NCBI GenBank assembly: GCA_023213395.1
Contig: CM041465.1
Coordinates: 217,441,741 to 217,505,740 of the forward strand
From: Cycas panzhihuaensis
Taxonomy: Eukaryota; Cycadophyta
DNA length: 64,000 bases
Reading direction: 5' to 3'
The notes beneath the pieces were generated by a model that had not been told where the DNA came from, did no database searches, and saw only the letters and a list, made by a program, of their open reading frames with translations. The position numbers and the translations under genes were made by a program. Position 1 is the stretch's first letter, and every line of letters starts with the position of its first letter. Positions 12,368 through 22,762 of the stretch are shown here, in pieces.

Positions 12368-13013
12368 TCTTTTGGCGATCCCTTCACGATGCTCTAAAAT
12401 GAGCCTAAACTACCATCTTAAATTATTCCCATTTCTCCCAACCACGGGTAGAATGGTAATTTAAGGTGTCTTCTCCCTCTTCCTTCTAGTTCCTCCTACC
12501 GAACCCATGTTTCCATATCTTCTTGGGAACTTTTGTCCTCTTATTTGGGCATCCCCTAGTTAGGACGATGCCTTGGAGTACCGTTACTCCTCCCCCCCGC
12601 TTGTTGTTTCCTTCGCATATTCCACTATGCTCTTCCGTGGATATGCATGTCGCTCTATTTTCTAACCTCACACGTCTCTAATACCTCTACTCACAGTGGA
12701 TGTGTGTGCTTCTGTTAGACATATAGCCATGCATGGAAGGAAATATGTGCATCATACGATAAAACATTTACAATATACAAAACAAAGCATACATGCTATT
12801 TACAACACATGATATACACACCATCTCATGTCAAAATAGGGTTCCAATTACCCCGTATATATATATATATATACATCAAAATCATATGTTACACCATACA
12901 TATGGGAAGCCGGTATCCTTGCAGGGGGGGTACAATCATATGAGTCTATATATGACCCCTTGGAGACCCGCGCTTTCCCCTGTTAAAAAAAGTGAATATA
13001 TATATCTCATACA
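12368..13013. other. Spacer after integrase, with TA run
   Basis: There is no open frame with a known domain. It matches 49143-49810 of element B, including a short (TA)n run (12858-12872 here) and the 'GGGAAGCCGGT' block near 12903. It would hold the 3' end of the antisense transcript and the end of the gag-pol transcript. Confidence 0.5.
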
Positions 13014-15409
13014 CTACTGTTGCCCCGCTCTTGGGGTACCATCTTCTAGCCTGTGTGATCCCTCTCCTGGGGACCACATCCCTCTGAGGCTCTTCCTGGG
13101 CCTCCGCAAGCTCCCTGCCTCGCTCCCCTCGTCATGTGGCCATCTCAGGGTCATCGCTGCTGTATGGGTGTATGTCCTACTCCTGCTCGACCTCGATGCC
13201 ACCTGGTCTACGAGCTGATCGTATCTGGCCTGGATACGATCCATCTCCCCCTCTACTCCTCTAAGATGCTCCTCTAGTACTGCTATCTAGGCTGTGCTCC
13301 CTCCATCTCTGCCTACTCCTCTCTGTACCTCTAGAGCCTAGACCTGTCTGTGCAACTCATCTCGCTCGCTCCTCGCCTCGTCTAGCTCTCGCTGCATCTG
13401 TCCCCTGAAAGCTATATGCTCTTGGGACTCTGCAGCCCAGATGTCTCTCGCCCTCACCTACGGGGTGAATGCCTCCATGTATGCACCTGCCGATCTAGGC
13501 ACATCCTCTTCTTGAATGGGCGGTTACCCCTCTGCATACACTTGAGGGAACATCTCCCTCACCATGGCCTCTACTAGTCTCATGACCTCTACTGTACCTG
13601 CCAATGTAACATGCCATGTGTCAGTATATATCCCACCACATACAATGATCAAATCAAATCAAATATCTATCTGGCTATCAAACGACTAAGGAAATGGTTA
13701 GGCCTCACCTGCCATGGCCACTGGCTCCTCTGCTCGGGCGACATCCTCACCTCCTGGCTCTCCGCCAGTTGCTGGTACCTCATCCTCAGGTACCTCCTCT
13801 GCTTGGGCCTCTCTCCTCACATGGACCGACTCAACTCTCGCCTCTCTGGATCTCCTCACGATTCGTAGCCTACAGGCCCTAGTCACTGGCCCCCTGCTCT
13901 TCTTAGCCACCCCTAATGGGCCTGCCTCTCCTCTGGCAGTCTCAGATGGTCCCACTGCTCCTCCTACCATCCTTGAAGGACATGCCTCCCCCGTAGGTTG
14001 TGATAGGCCACACCCATCTCCTCCATCATCGTCATTGTCATCATCATCTGGGAGTGCTCCTGCTCCACCTACCTTGTCATCATTGTCCTACCTCACCATC
14101 CTATATGGATCTGCCATATAGTCCATCAGGATGAGGAGGTCCAGCGATATTGCCTCCACTGATCGTCGGACGTGGGCTTGTTCCTTTGTCTCCCTTAGTC
14201 GAGGCTGCCATCTGTGGACCATCGGGGCCCACTCTACTATGGAGTGTGGTCCCCCCGTTGGTGCCACTGCCACAAAATGATCGAAGAACCAGCACCACAG
14301 CAACGTGTTGTATGATAGTCCTCCCTTTCCCGCTACCCTGATGGCATCAAGCTGGGCGACGAGGTTCACTGCTATCATGGTAGCCCAGTCCATCCTCTCG
14401 CTGGCTTTGCAGCGGTGCACTGCATCCATCCATCCACCTAATATCTCTCTATAATTCTGTTTCTGAGAAACTCTGAATAGAATGCACAATGTAATCAGCT
14501 TCCTCACCCAAGGAATCCTCAACATCACCATAGTTTAGAGAGGAACTCCTCTCTGCTCCCACTTGTCAGCCCCTGTGAAGAACATGGCTACCTCTCTATG
14601 TGCTACCTCAGTGCTAGGCAGCGCTCCCAGTGTCACTAGCCTCCCGATCCAGGGTACTCCCAATCGGCGGATATCCCTCAGCGTGACCATCACATCTCCT
14701 ACCTGAGGTAAGTGGAATACATGCCTCCTCCTATCCCAATGGGATACGATATCAACTAAGAGTCTCTAATCAGATGCAAGCTGAGGTGTCTTTAAGGCCT
14801 TGTACAAGCCACACCTCCACAGGATCTCCTTGTCCCCCTAGGACATCATCTCGATGAAACTCAACATCGCCATGCTGACGTTCTCATCGTTATCCACTGC
14901 AATGACAGCCTGTTAACATCAAAACCAATCAAAGTTAGTCTCCTGCCAATCATCTCTACTCTATTCCTATCTCTCAACTCTCTCTGCTTGAGATTTGGGG
15001 ACTTAAGCCCCCTCATCTTCTTTTTTCTGCCAGTCTACCTTCATACTGCACTAAACTTAGCGGTACCGCTAAGTTTAGCTCAGGCCCTGCGACGATCGGG
15101 GGGTCCCACAATAATGATCACGACACTATGATCTTTGTTGCGGTACGAATAGCACCCACCTAAAGGGGAGGGTTTCTGCCCCAAAAACCAAAAAAAAATT
15201 CTTTCCGGTGGACCCTATGGGGCCCACCAGAACTAGGGCTCCCTAATGCCCAGGTCCCCGCCTCTTTCTGGGTCCAATTTAGACTCTGAGAGGCCTCTAA
15301 TTACCCATAAGAGGCATAAAAATCATATAAAAAATTATAAAAAGTAGTGAAATTAAAACTCTGAAACAGGTTAGATTTCATGAGATCCACTCACTGGATC
15401 TGGTCTCAT
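13014..15409 (-). pseudogene. Element A antisense gene: PMD-like protein, three exons
   Basis: On the minus strand, exon 1 is 15409-15395 (Met-Arg-Pro-Asp-Pro) and ends at a CCA/GTGAGTGG donor. Intron 1 (15394-14910) ends in TTAACAG. Exon 2 (14909-13709) encodes a plant-mobile-domain-like segment with 'HWDRRRHVFHLPQVGDVMV' and 'NYREILGGWMDAVHRCKASE', then an acidic and charged tail. Intron 2 (13708-13598) runs from GCAG/GTGAGG to TTGGCAG. Exon 3 (13597-13014) encodes a charged, coiled-coil-like C-terminus and ends in G-Q-Q. Reading phase is kept across both junctions. Stops in exons 2 and 3 show it is dead. PMD proteins occur in plants and in some transposons; the role here is unknown. The plus-strand open frames overlapping it are shadows. 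Confidence 0.72.
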
Positions 15410-15576
15410 TGTCGTTATCTCATCTCGATGATCCCGCTGGCTCTCTCCTTGCTCCGATCCAACAATCAAACTATCCCCGGTGTACCTCCAAAGTTGGACA
15501 GCGCTCTGCTGCGTAAGGAAATGGCTCTAGTTTCTCATGAGAGCTAGTGAAAATGAATTCATTTTCCGTACAATTT

Positions 15577-15585
15577 CCTTATATA
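15577..15585 (-). promoter_or_regulatory. TATA box of antisense gene A
   Basis: Read on the minus strand this is TATATAAGG, about 170 bp before the first-exon ATG at 15409. The same position in element B has TATATAAAG. Together with the spliced structure downstream it suggests a dedicated antisense promoter. No expression evidence is available from sequence. Confidence 0.55.
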
Positions 15586-16119
15586 GGCAGGGGCCCCAAC
15601 GGGCACTTCTTCAGTTTTTAGCCTTGCGACAGCCGTTGGGACCGTCCTGTTTCCTAGATTGCCTTTGCCTTCTAGCCCTATTACCCGTTGTGCTCTTTTG
15701 ATGCCCTTTTTGTACTCTCTTGTAGGTGCATTTATGGTGCCTCATTTTTGCACTTTTTTAAGGCCCTTCTACCTTCTTTTACGTGCCACTCCCATGCATG
15801 CCTGAGTTTATACTCATTTGGCTTGTTTCACCATCTTGGACTCATTTTCACAGCCCTTTTTTGCTCCTGGGGCCTCCAAAGGGAATGCTCCCCTGTCCAG
15901 GGGCATGTTTTGCTTCTCGAAGCAACCTTTGGTGCTCTAGGTTGCCTTTTCTCTGTCTGCTCTCAGGTAGTGGTCAGACCGCTTGCTCTTGTCCCTAGGT
16001 AGCCTCATTGCTAGGTCCTCCTACCCTTCACAACCACGTTTTGCTTGCCTTTCAAGTATCGCTTTCATTCCATCATTGTTCATTTACTACCAGGACTTTG
16101 TGTCACCCATGTCCGCTCA

Positions 16120-16527
16120 CATTTTCTGGGTAAGCCATGGCAGAACCTTGGACCTTCTGCTGCTGCATGGATTCTTCGTAACCTCTCTAGACACAATTTC
16201 TTGTGCTTTGGGGTCTTCCTCCCAGAGGCTACCAACAACGAAGATGAATACACAACTATTATTGAAGCCCTTATCGATGCTCTCTGTTTCCATCACGGAT
16301 CCATTGTCTTGCTTTGCGACTCTCAAGTTGTGGTGTCCCATCTCACCTAGGTTTACCAGGTACGATGCCCTCACTTGAGAACTCTTACTTCCATTACGAG
16401 ATCCCTCCTAGCCTGCTTCTCATCTATTGACATTCAGCATATCCCTCGCGCCCTCAATGCTGAGGCAGATAGTCTCGTTCACCTCATCCTTGAGTGCCTC
16501 CTCCCTCTTCTTGTTGACCGTCCCTGA
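16120..16527 (+). pseudogene. Element A archaeal-type RNase H
   Basis: This is a second RNase H, separate from the one fused to RT, as known for the plant Tat lineage. Seen are N-L-G-P-S-A-A-A-W-I-L, the glutamate box 'LPEATNNEDEYTTIIEAL', the third acidic box D-S-Q-V-V-V and, after a stop near 16350, 'NAEADSLVHLILE'. The N-terminal strand with the first catalytic Asp is damaged by a small indel relative to B, and the ATG at 16109 is out of frame. It would help remove template RNA during reverse transcription; the function is inferred from family. Confidence 0.75.
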
Positions 16528-16924
16528 GATTTGTTTGGCCGCCCTGTCGCCCAAGCCCCAGGTCATTACGCACCTCACTTTGTGATCCATTCGCACCTCC
16601 GAAACCTAGCCACTAATGAGGCTAAACTATGGTGACTACCAATTTTGTTTACTCTTCTACTTGATTATGCACATCTCTCTACATCTTTTGTGGTGGGGGT
16701 AGCCCCCTCACCTTTCTTATTCTCCCAGCTGGTCTCCGAGTGGCACATAGGTAGCCCCTATGTTGTCTCCACCTCTACTTTCGTATCCACGTGTTTTTCC
16801 ATGATACTCGCCAGCACCCTTGCCTACAGTTATGATCTTGATTTATATATCTATATACACATGTGCTACTGATAGTTATGTTGCCAGCATTCGCCATCGC
16901 ACCATGCTTTTGAGCGGTGAGGCT

Positions 16925-16942
16925 CTGCTACCAAGGGGGTAG
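16925..16942 (+). other. Element A polypurine tract
   Basis: The bases CCAAGGGGGTAG lie directly before the TGTTTCC start of the 3' LTR. This is where plus-strand DNA synthesis would be primed. Element B has CCAAGGGGGCAG at the same place. Confidence 0.65.
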
Positions 16943-19659
16943 TGTTTCCTGGCTTTCACGAATGGATATAGAATCATTTACTCAAGTAAGTGTAGGTATG
17001 CTTCTTACCTTATCATTGCTTTCTTTTCAGATGAGTGTATGCTTGCATGTTTGCATGTTGTGATCTCGTAGATGATCTTGTTGTCATCTACACTTATTCA
17101 GCCTATGATGACTATAGCAGGGGCACATTCCTAGTGAGTGTGGCACCCTGGTGGCCATTCCACTTCCCGCATTCTGCCCTACTCACCTCAAGACCCATTT
17201 GGCGTGTGTCATCCCTGCCCGTATGATGACCCGTCATTGTTTGGTTGACTTATCGCATCTTTTGAGTCATATTTTTGCTCTTATGACTCGTTTGTTGGCC
17301 TATCTACCCTCGGGAAGGTGTCTCAGCTCTCCATCAGCTCCCTTAGTCATTGGCCCATAGCCTAGGTTGGCTGTCTGGGCCAGATTTGGTTTTTGGTCCT
17401 GTACCGCAGTGAAATTTATGGTACCGCGAAATTTGCAGTGGGATGACTGTCTCAGATTATTTTTAAAAAATTTGCATGGCAATTTCATATTTATTGCGAA
17501 ACTACTGCATGTTTCACGACTTGACTCACCGCCAATTGTGCCCTAATCACTCGTTTAGGGTTTAGGCTGGGTATTTAAGTCCTCTCTAAGTCATTTTTAG
17601 GATCTTTTGCTCATTTTTTGGATGCTTCTCAAGGAAAAACACCCTGTGCTCTGTTATTCCCTGCTACTCTACTGCTGCTACAGGACCTGCACCTCTCCTC
17701 CAGCACCCAACTCTCCTTTGGTATGGCTAAGACATCTCCCTAGCCCTTCACATGCCTTAGAGAGGGCCTCTTTGGAGAGATCTCAGCATTTCCTTGCTCA
17801 GGCAGCCATCAAGCATCCTTAAAGTACAGGTGTTTCCTTCAAACTTATTAGTAGGGGTTCTAAACCTACTATTCCATAGCTCTTTGGCAGATTTCTCAGC
17901 CTTCTTTCAGTAGCTCTTAACTAAGGCAAAAGCCTACTCTCTCTTGCTTAGGTATTTATTAGTTTAAGTTGCTTTCTTGTCCAATTTATACCTTGTTTTA
18001 CATGTCATCCCTAGTTCTTCTTAGTTTGCTCTTTGAAGGTTATTTTGTCTTTCTTGGGGCTATCTTTTTCTGCCATTAGGGCCTCCTCTCCTGTGTTTCT
18101 TACCCAAGATAGTGGCAAAGAGGGATTACATAGGGTTTGGGTGAGAGCTGGGTGGATTCCGCACCACCTTCCACGCTCCTCAAGAGGCTCTTTGCCCCCC
18201 AAACCTTCCCTTTTACCCCGTGCTGCTCTTGGCGGTGAAATAAGGGGTTTGTTAGGCTATTTTCAGTCGCAGCAATCAACGTTGTCACATGTTGTAGCAT
18301 TGGTTTGAAGGCTTGCACCTTGATCCGGGCAACTCACATAAGCCTCAGCTACTTGTCCCTTACCCAACTTCTTCCTTGGCAACCCAGTTTGCTTCCCATA
18401 GCACCCCAGCTTGTTGTAGATCCTTTTGGGCTCCCTTTTGACCCTTGTTGCCTTTATTTCCACCCTTCTTGCATAGTATTACCCTCATTATCTCATGGCT
18501 TCTTGAGGGAAGGTAGGGTTTATTCCTTGCGGGAGGTGGGCCACTCCGAGGCTTACTAGTTCACTTGTCATTTACTTTGGTTATTTTCTGCTATGGTTTA
18601 TCATCGTAATATTGAATACTAACATGCATATATTTAAGTTTATGTTTGTCTCATATATACATGTATTGTTAGGATTTTCTATTATATGCTAGCACCCTTT
18701 CTCTGGAAAGGGGGATACTCTCATTCACTTGCAGGTATGCGAAGGACACAAAGGATCTGTTCTCTTTCCTCTTTTGTGAGTAAATGTTTCCACTTATGTT
18801 TCACTTTAGTATTTCATTCATTGCTAGCATTTTGTTCCTTTCTTTTTCTTTCTTGGTACTTTAGTACCGCTTTGGGAAGGTAAGGAAGCCCCACATTTCG
18901 ATCTACCACAACCCTTCACGTCTGTTGTGCCTTATGGAGCAACTTCAAGTACCTCGTGGAAATGCCGTCACTTCGTCATACCTCTATTCCAGGTATACAC
19001 TCTTGCTCTACCCCATCACCATTTTTTTTTTGTGTTTTTTGTGCAATAATAATTAACTCATCAGAAAGAGAAAAGGAAACCAACCTCTGTCTTGGTTTAT
19101 ATTTTGTTTACTTTATTTCTCGCATTATATTTGTTATAGGAAAAGGTCCTAGGAAGTCTTCCCCTTTCACCTTTTCCCCTTTTTGCCTTGCAAACTTCCC
19201 TCTTGCTTTATCAACTTGCCTTGCTTGGTTAGTTTGCTTGCGTACATCGTAACTTTTTTCCTTTTGGTTATTTCCTTTGTGCTCTCTCAGTTTTCTGCCT
19301 AGCCGGGTAACTAAGGAGATCTCATTCGTAGGCCATTCGTTTGCCTACCTTTTTCTCGTTTCCCTCTACTCTAGGGAAACCCTTGAAGGGTTCTCTCCTT
19401 CCCCTTCCAGCCATCCAAGGGTGGGAGGACCCTTCCCTTAGGTCAACCCAGGCTAATCCTATGTCTCTTCTCTTCTTGTTGAAGTGGGGAACCACTTCTA
19501 GGTAGCTAGATACCATTTGCAGGTCCCAAACTCATGCTCCAGCACATGGGGTGCCCTACGTGGTATTTGCCTTACTTATAGGTTTTTTCCTTAATTGTGC
19601 CATTGACCGCCCTTACCATTCCTACTCAGTTAGGTAGCTATCCTGTAGATGCACATCTA
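16943..19659 (+). repeat. Element A 3' LTR, 2717 bp
   Basis: It starts TGTTTCCTGG and ends GCACATCTA (a TA replaces the expected CA). The first 1.36 kb match the B LTRs and the rest also matches the truncated 5' LTR of A. A TATTTAAG at 17572-17579 lies at the position of GTACTTAAGG in B and could be the LTR promoter TATA box. No open frame is conserved between copies. Confidence 0.88.
17572..17579 (+). promoter_or_regulatory. Possible LTR TATA box
   Basis: TATTTAAG about 630 bp into the LTR, followed downstream by a CT-rich stretch. The matching B sequence is weaker (TACTTAAG). If real, it sets a U3 of about 0.65 kb and a very long R-U5 of about 2 kb. Confidence 0.35.
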
Positions 19660-20089
19660 GAGTCCTAACATAGTTAATTTTCCAACCAACTAGTCTAATA
19701 AATTCATTTAATTATATGAACATTAAGGGGAGAGGGGGATTAGAATTAATGTTCATATGTGGATAAATTAGTGGTGAGTCATCAAGGTTGATGGTAAGTA
19801 TCATGGAAGTTATGAAAGTCCTTAATGGACTTATGGCATGTGTCACGATAGTTGTAAGTCCTATTTTGGACCATTATTGATCCTATATGTATATTAAAGG
19901 TTGTACTATATACATTATATAAAGGGAAGATTTATTCTTAATGAATTAAAATAGTTGAATGGTGGACTAATTCTACCTAATATCTATCTTCTAATATGTT
20001 AATGTTTGGTTCTCTTTGATCTTGAAAGAACATATATAATACTATTTATATAACTTTATAATAAGTAATTAATCATTACTTCTAATAGA
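19660..20089 (+). mobile_element. Probable copia LTR fragment
   Basis: GGGGAGAGGGGGAT (about 19728-19741) looks like a copia polypurine tract. It is followed by TAGAATTAATGTTCATATGTGG, a start typical of copia LTRs that have lost the TGT. ATGAACATT and AATGTTCAT around the tract form a small inverted repeat. The copy ends where the reverse transcriptase of element H begins. No partner LTR was found, so this is tentative. Confidence 0.4.
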
Positions 20090-21283
20090 GGCCACCTAAA
20101 ATTTATAGCTAATTTAATAATGATATAAATAATAACATATCTAGAAATAGGTGTAAACATTTCCTCATAATCTATTCCTTGATTTTAACTAAAAATTTAA
20201 ATAATAAATCTAACTTTGAACTTATAAATTGAGCCATCAAATTTATATTTGATCCTTTATAATCATATGCTTTCTATTACCTTCTTATTCTTAAAAAGTT
20301 TGTTTAAATCCCACACTTAACTTCTTATGATATTATCATATTCATCTTATACTATAGCCATCTAACTTTTAGACTTTGAAGCTTTAATAAAATACTTCAT
20401 AATGGAATCAATTAATAAATTCATCAAAGAAATATAATTAACTTCATATTTGATAGGAGAAATACATTTTGTAGTATGATCATATCTTTGTGGAGTATTA
20501 GATTTAGCATCAACAATAAGTTCTATAACACTAAATTCATCAATTAGTCTATGAATCCATCCTACTCTATATGAAGTAGAAATAGAAGTATTACTTGGAT
20601 CAATTAGAAAATTAATATATGTAGGTGGTGTAGTGACTCCTTTTCTCTTAATATTAGTATTATTAAAACTAGAGGAAGTATTAGAATTATTATCAATTTC
20701 TTCAAATAAAATATTTCTATAAATAATAATAATCCATTTAGTAGGAATAAAAATTTTGTAAGACTTATTTTGTAAAACTTGACCTCCTCACTATAGCCAA
20801 TCATCAAACCTCTTCTATTAGTGGGATTCAACTCTTTCCTTTAATCAATAGGATTATGAGCATAAGTTGGGTAACCAAATACTCTAAAATAATACACATT
20901 ATAAATAATACTTGTAAATCTTGTTATGGAGTTTATCCTTAAGATTCTTACACATACATATATTAAGGGTATAAATAGTTATAATATAAGTTTCTATCTA
21001 TAAATATATTACTAGCCTAAACTATTAATCATTCAAGTAATTATTTTAATTACATATTATGCACTCCCTCTTAATGTCTCCTTTCTTGGATAACTTAAGA
21101 AATTAATAAGACCTATATTCTATTCTATTATCAATCATCAAGATCTTAATATTTTTTTTGAACTAATTTTTCACCATAACTTTGAACTCACAAAATTTCT
21201 ATAAAATATCATATTTTTATTTCAAAAAATAAATCTAACACTTTCATGAATGATCATCAATAGAAATAACCTTTGATGGCGAC
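20090..21283 (-). pseudogene. Copia element H: integrase to RT fragment
   Basis: Minus-strand reading gives a decayed copia pol. The integrase core starts at about 21283 with I-D-D-H-S and I-Y-F-L-K, then K-I-L-x-x-D-N. The integrase end 'RVFGYPTYAHNPID' and 'NPTNRRGLMIGYSEEVK' follow near 20850-20780. The start of RT comes next near 20220-20100, with I-K-Y-K-F-D-G-S-I-Y-K and G-I-D-Y-E-E-M-F-T-P-I-S-R-Y. Stops and shifts are frequent. It is cut off at 20090 by other repeats and at 21283 by the LTR of element F. Confidence 0.7.
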
Positions 21284-21755
21284 TATTAAAGAGAAAAATA
21301 CAACCATGGAAGCATTGCATTAATAGAATTCTAAACCATGCAAAGAATAAATAACATAAATAAGCTAAGCACACAACAAAGAATACCATGAGATTATGGT
21401 CTAAGCATAGACCTTTAATTAATCTAAGTAATAGCTAAAGAATTAAAGAGATGAAAACCCTAACTCTCTTCTCAACAACTCATCAAAGACTCATCCAACC
21501 TTCTTACATGTATCGTTACATAGGAATATATAGATACAAATTTACAAGACACTACCTTTTAGTTTTATAATATAATGGATATAAACCATAGGCCAAGAAA
21601 GACCTCTATAAGACAAATAAATTTTTTTTTTTAAGGGACTCCTACCCTTAAACCCTAGCTAAGGGCCCTACCATAAGCCTTTGAACCCCACTAAGGGACT
21701 GGAGTATAATGTCTATACTTATGTAAAACTTGCAAAGTATTCAATATATCCAATA
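21284..21755 (-). repeat. Element F 3' LTR
   Basis: On the minus strand the tract CAAGTAGGAGAT is followed by TATTGGATATATTGAA, a copia polypurine tract and LTR start with TG changed to TA. The LTR would end at TTTAATA next to integrase sequence of H. It holds a block of GGGACTCC, CCCTAGC and AACCCC motifs (21637-21702), also seen in the LTR of C. The 5' LTR partner is outside the window. Confidence 0.6.
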
Positions 21756-22436
21756 ATCTCCTACTTGTTTAGCACTTTATAACAAACTTGCATACACAAC
21801 TATTAAATGCCAAAATCACAAACATCCATTACCTTTTACACCATCTAAATTTTCCTATGATAACAATCTTAATTAATGAGTTTATAATATTCTCCTATAT
21901 AGTAATCTTCTACAAGTCCACCTTGTGATACTAAACCATTTCTCTCATAAAATAGAACTATACATTAATGTGCTTTGACCATGTATGAAATGTAGGGTTT
22001 TGTACCAAATAGACTATACTTTGATTATCACAATCTATCTTCATAGCATCTTGCTTAAAGCCGATATTTATGCACAATCTCTATAACCAAACTACTTTCT
22101 TTCATGGATAAGTAGATGCCATATACTCTACTTCTATGCTAGAAAGTTCCACAACTTGATATCTTTTTGTTCATCCATCTGACTATGCCATCATCAACTT
22201 GTAGATATTTTATTATCAAGATCTCTAGCCTAATCAACATCAACAAATCCTTTTAGGTTCACTATTTTACTCTCTATGGGATCTCTTTAGTAACAAATTC
22301 TATAGTTTGATGTACTCCACAAATACCTGAAAATATTTTTCACAACCACCAAATGATTTCTTCCTAGGTTTGACATATACCTATTAACCACTCCTACTAC
22401 ATAGGCAATATCTCATCAATTACAAACCATTACATA
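21756..22436 (-). pseudogene. Element F RNase H region
   Basis: Minus-strand reading starts with Y-V-M-V-C-N, D-I-A-Y-V-V-G-V-V-N-R-Y-M-S-N-L-G, the copia RT to RNase H junction. More decayed RNase H follows, down to the polypurine tract at 21756. Many stops are present. It continues the RT seen at 60241-61100 on the far side of element D. Confidence 0.72.
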
Positions 22437-22441
22437 TATCA

Positions 22442-22748
22442 TGTTGGAATAATACCCATATTAGGGTTCATATCTACATTGGGGTGATAACCTAGATTGG
22501 CAGAGATATCATAAAGGTATTACATTAAATCTTAGCCACACTATATTGGATCTTAGTAGTAGCATATCTAATATTTATCAATGATAGTCAATGGTAGAAT
22601 TTGAATGGAATGCCATATCCCTCTCAATCCTACTTATTTATTCATGGGGTACAAAGACCCTGATGTTTATCAACACCACTACTCTCATGAGATTGATGGT
22701 TTATTTCTTGGATTGTTATTTTATTCACTATGTCCCCTAATTCCATCA
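22442..22748 (+). repeat. Element D 5' LTR
   Basis: It starts TGTTGGAATAATACCCATAT and ends TTCCATCA. It pairs with 59911-60235 along its whole length with many substitutions and small indels. Confidence 0.85.
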
Positions 22749-22750
22749 TT

Positions 22751-22762
22751 TGGTATTAGATC
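22751..22762 (+). other. Element D primer-binding site
   Basis: TGGTATTAGATC, two bases after the LTR end, is the initiator Met-tRNA site TGGTATCAGAGC with two changes. Confidence 0.75.

Larger units (their letters stand above)
4915..19659 (+). mobile_element. Tat-type Ty3/gypsy element A
   Basis: A near-complete but inactive Tat-lineage element. Order on the plus strand: truncated 5' LTR, primer site, gag, protease, RT, RNase H, integrase, antisense gene, archaeal-type RNase H, polypurine tract and a full 2717-bp 3' LTR. Homology between the two LTR copies starts abruptly at 4915 (matching 18303), so about 1.36 kb of the 5' LTR is missing. The 3' LTR ends in TA rather than CA. Because the 5' end is gone, no target duplication can be tested. 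The coding part has many stops and frameshifts when set beside the sister copy B at 32089-56440. Confidence 0.9.

Noticed and set aside
12855-12875. (TA)n run near the antisense gene end
   Set aside because: A short microsatellite shared by A and B; no function can be argued.
13714-14121. Plus-strand open frame of 135 codons, Ser/Pro/Ala-rich
   Set aside because: It overlaps exon 2 of the antisense gene and has no domain; the Ser/Pro bias is what the reverse of the acidic antisense tail gives. The B counterpart (50523-50921) is the same shadow.
20604-20831. Hydrophobic 75-codon frame as a membrane protein
   Set aside because: Its start is a copia integrase C-terminus; the Ile/Leu run comes from AT-rich decayed sequence.
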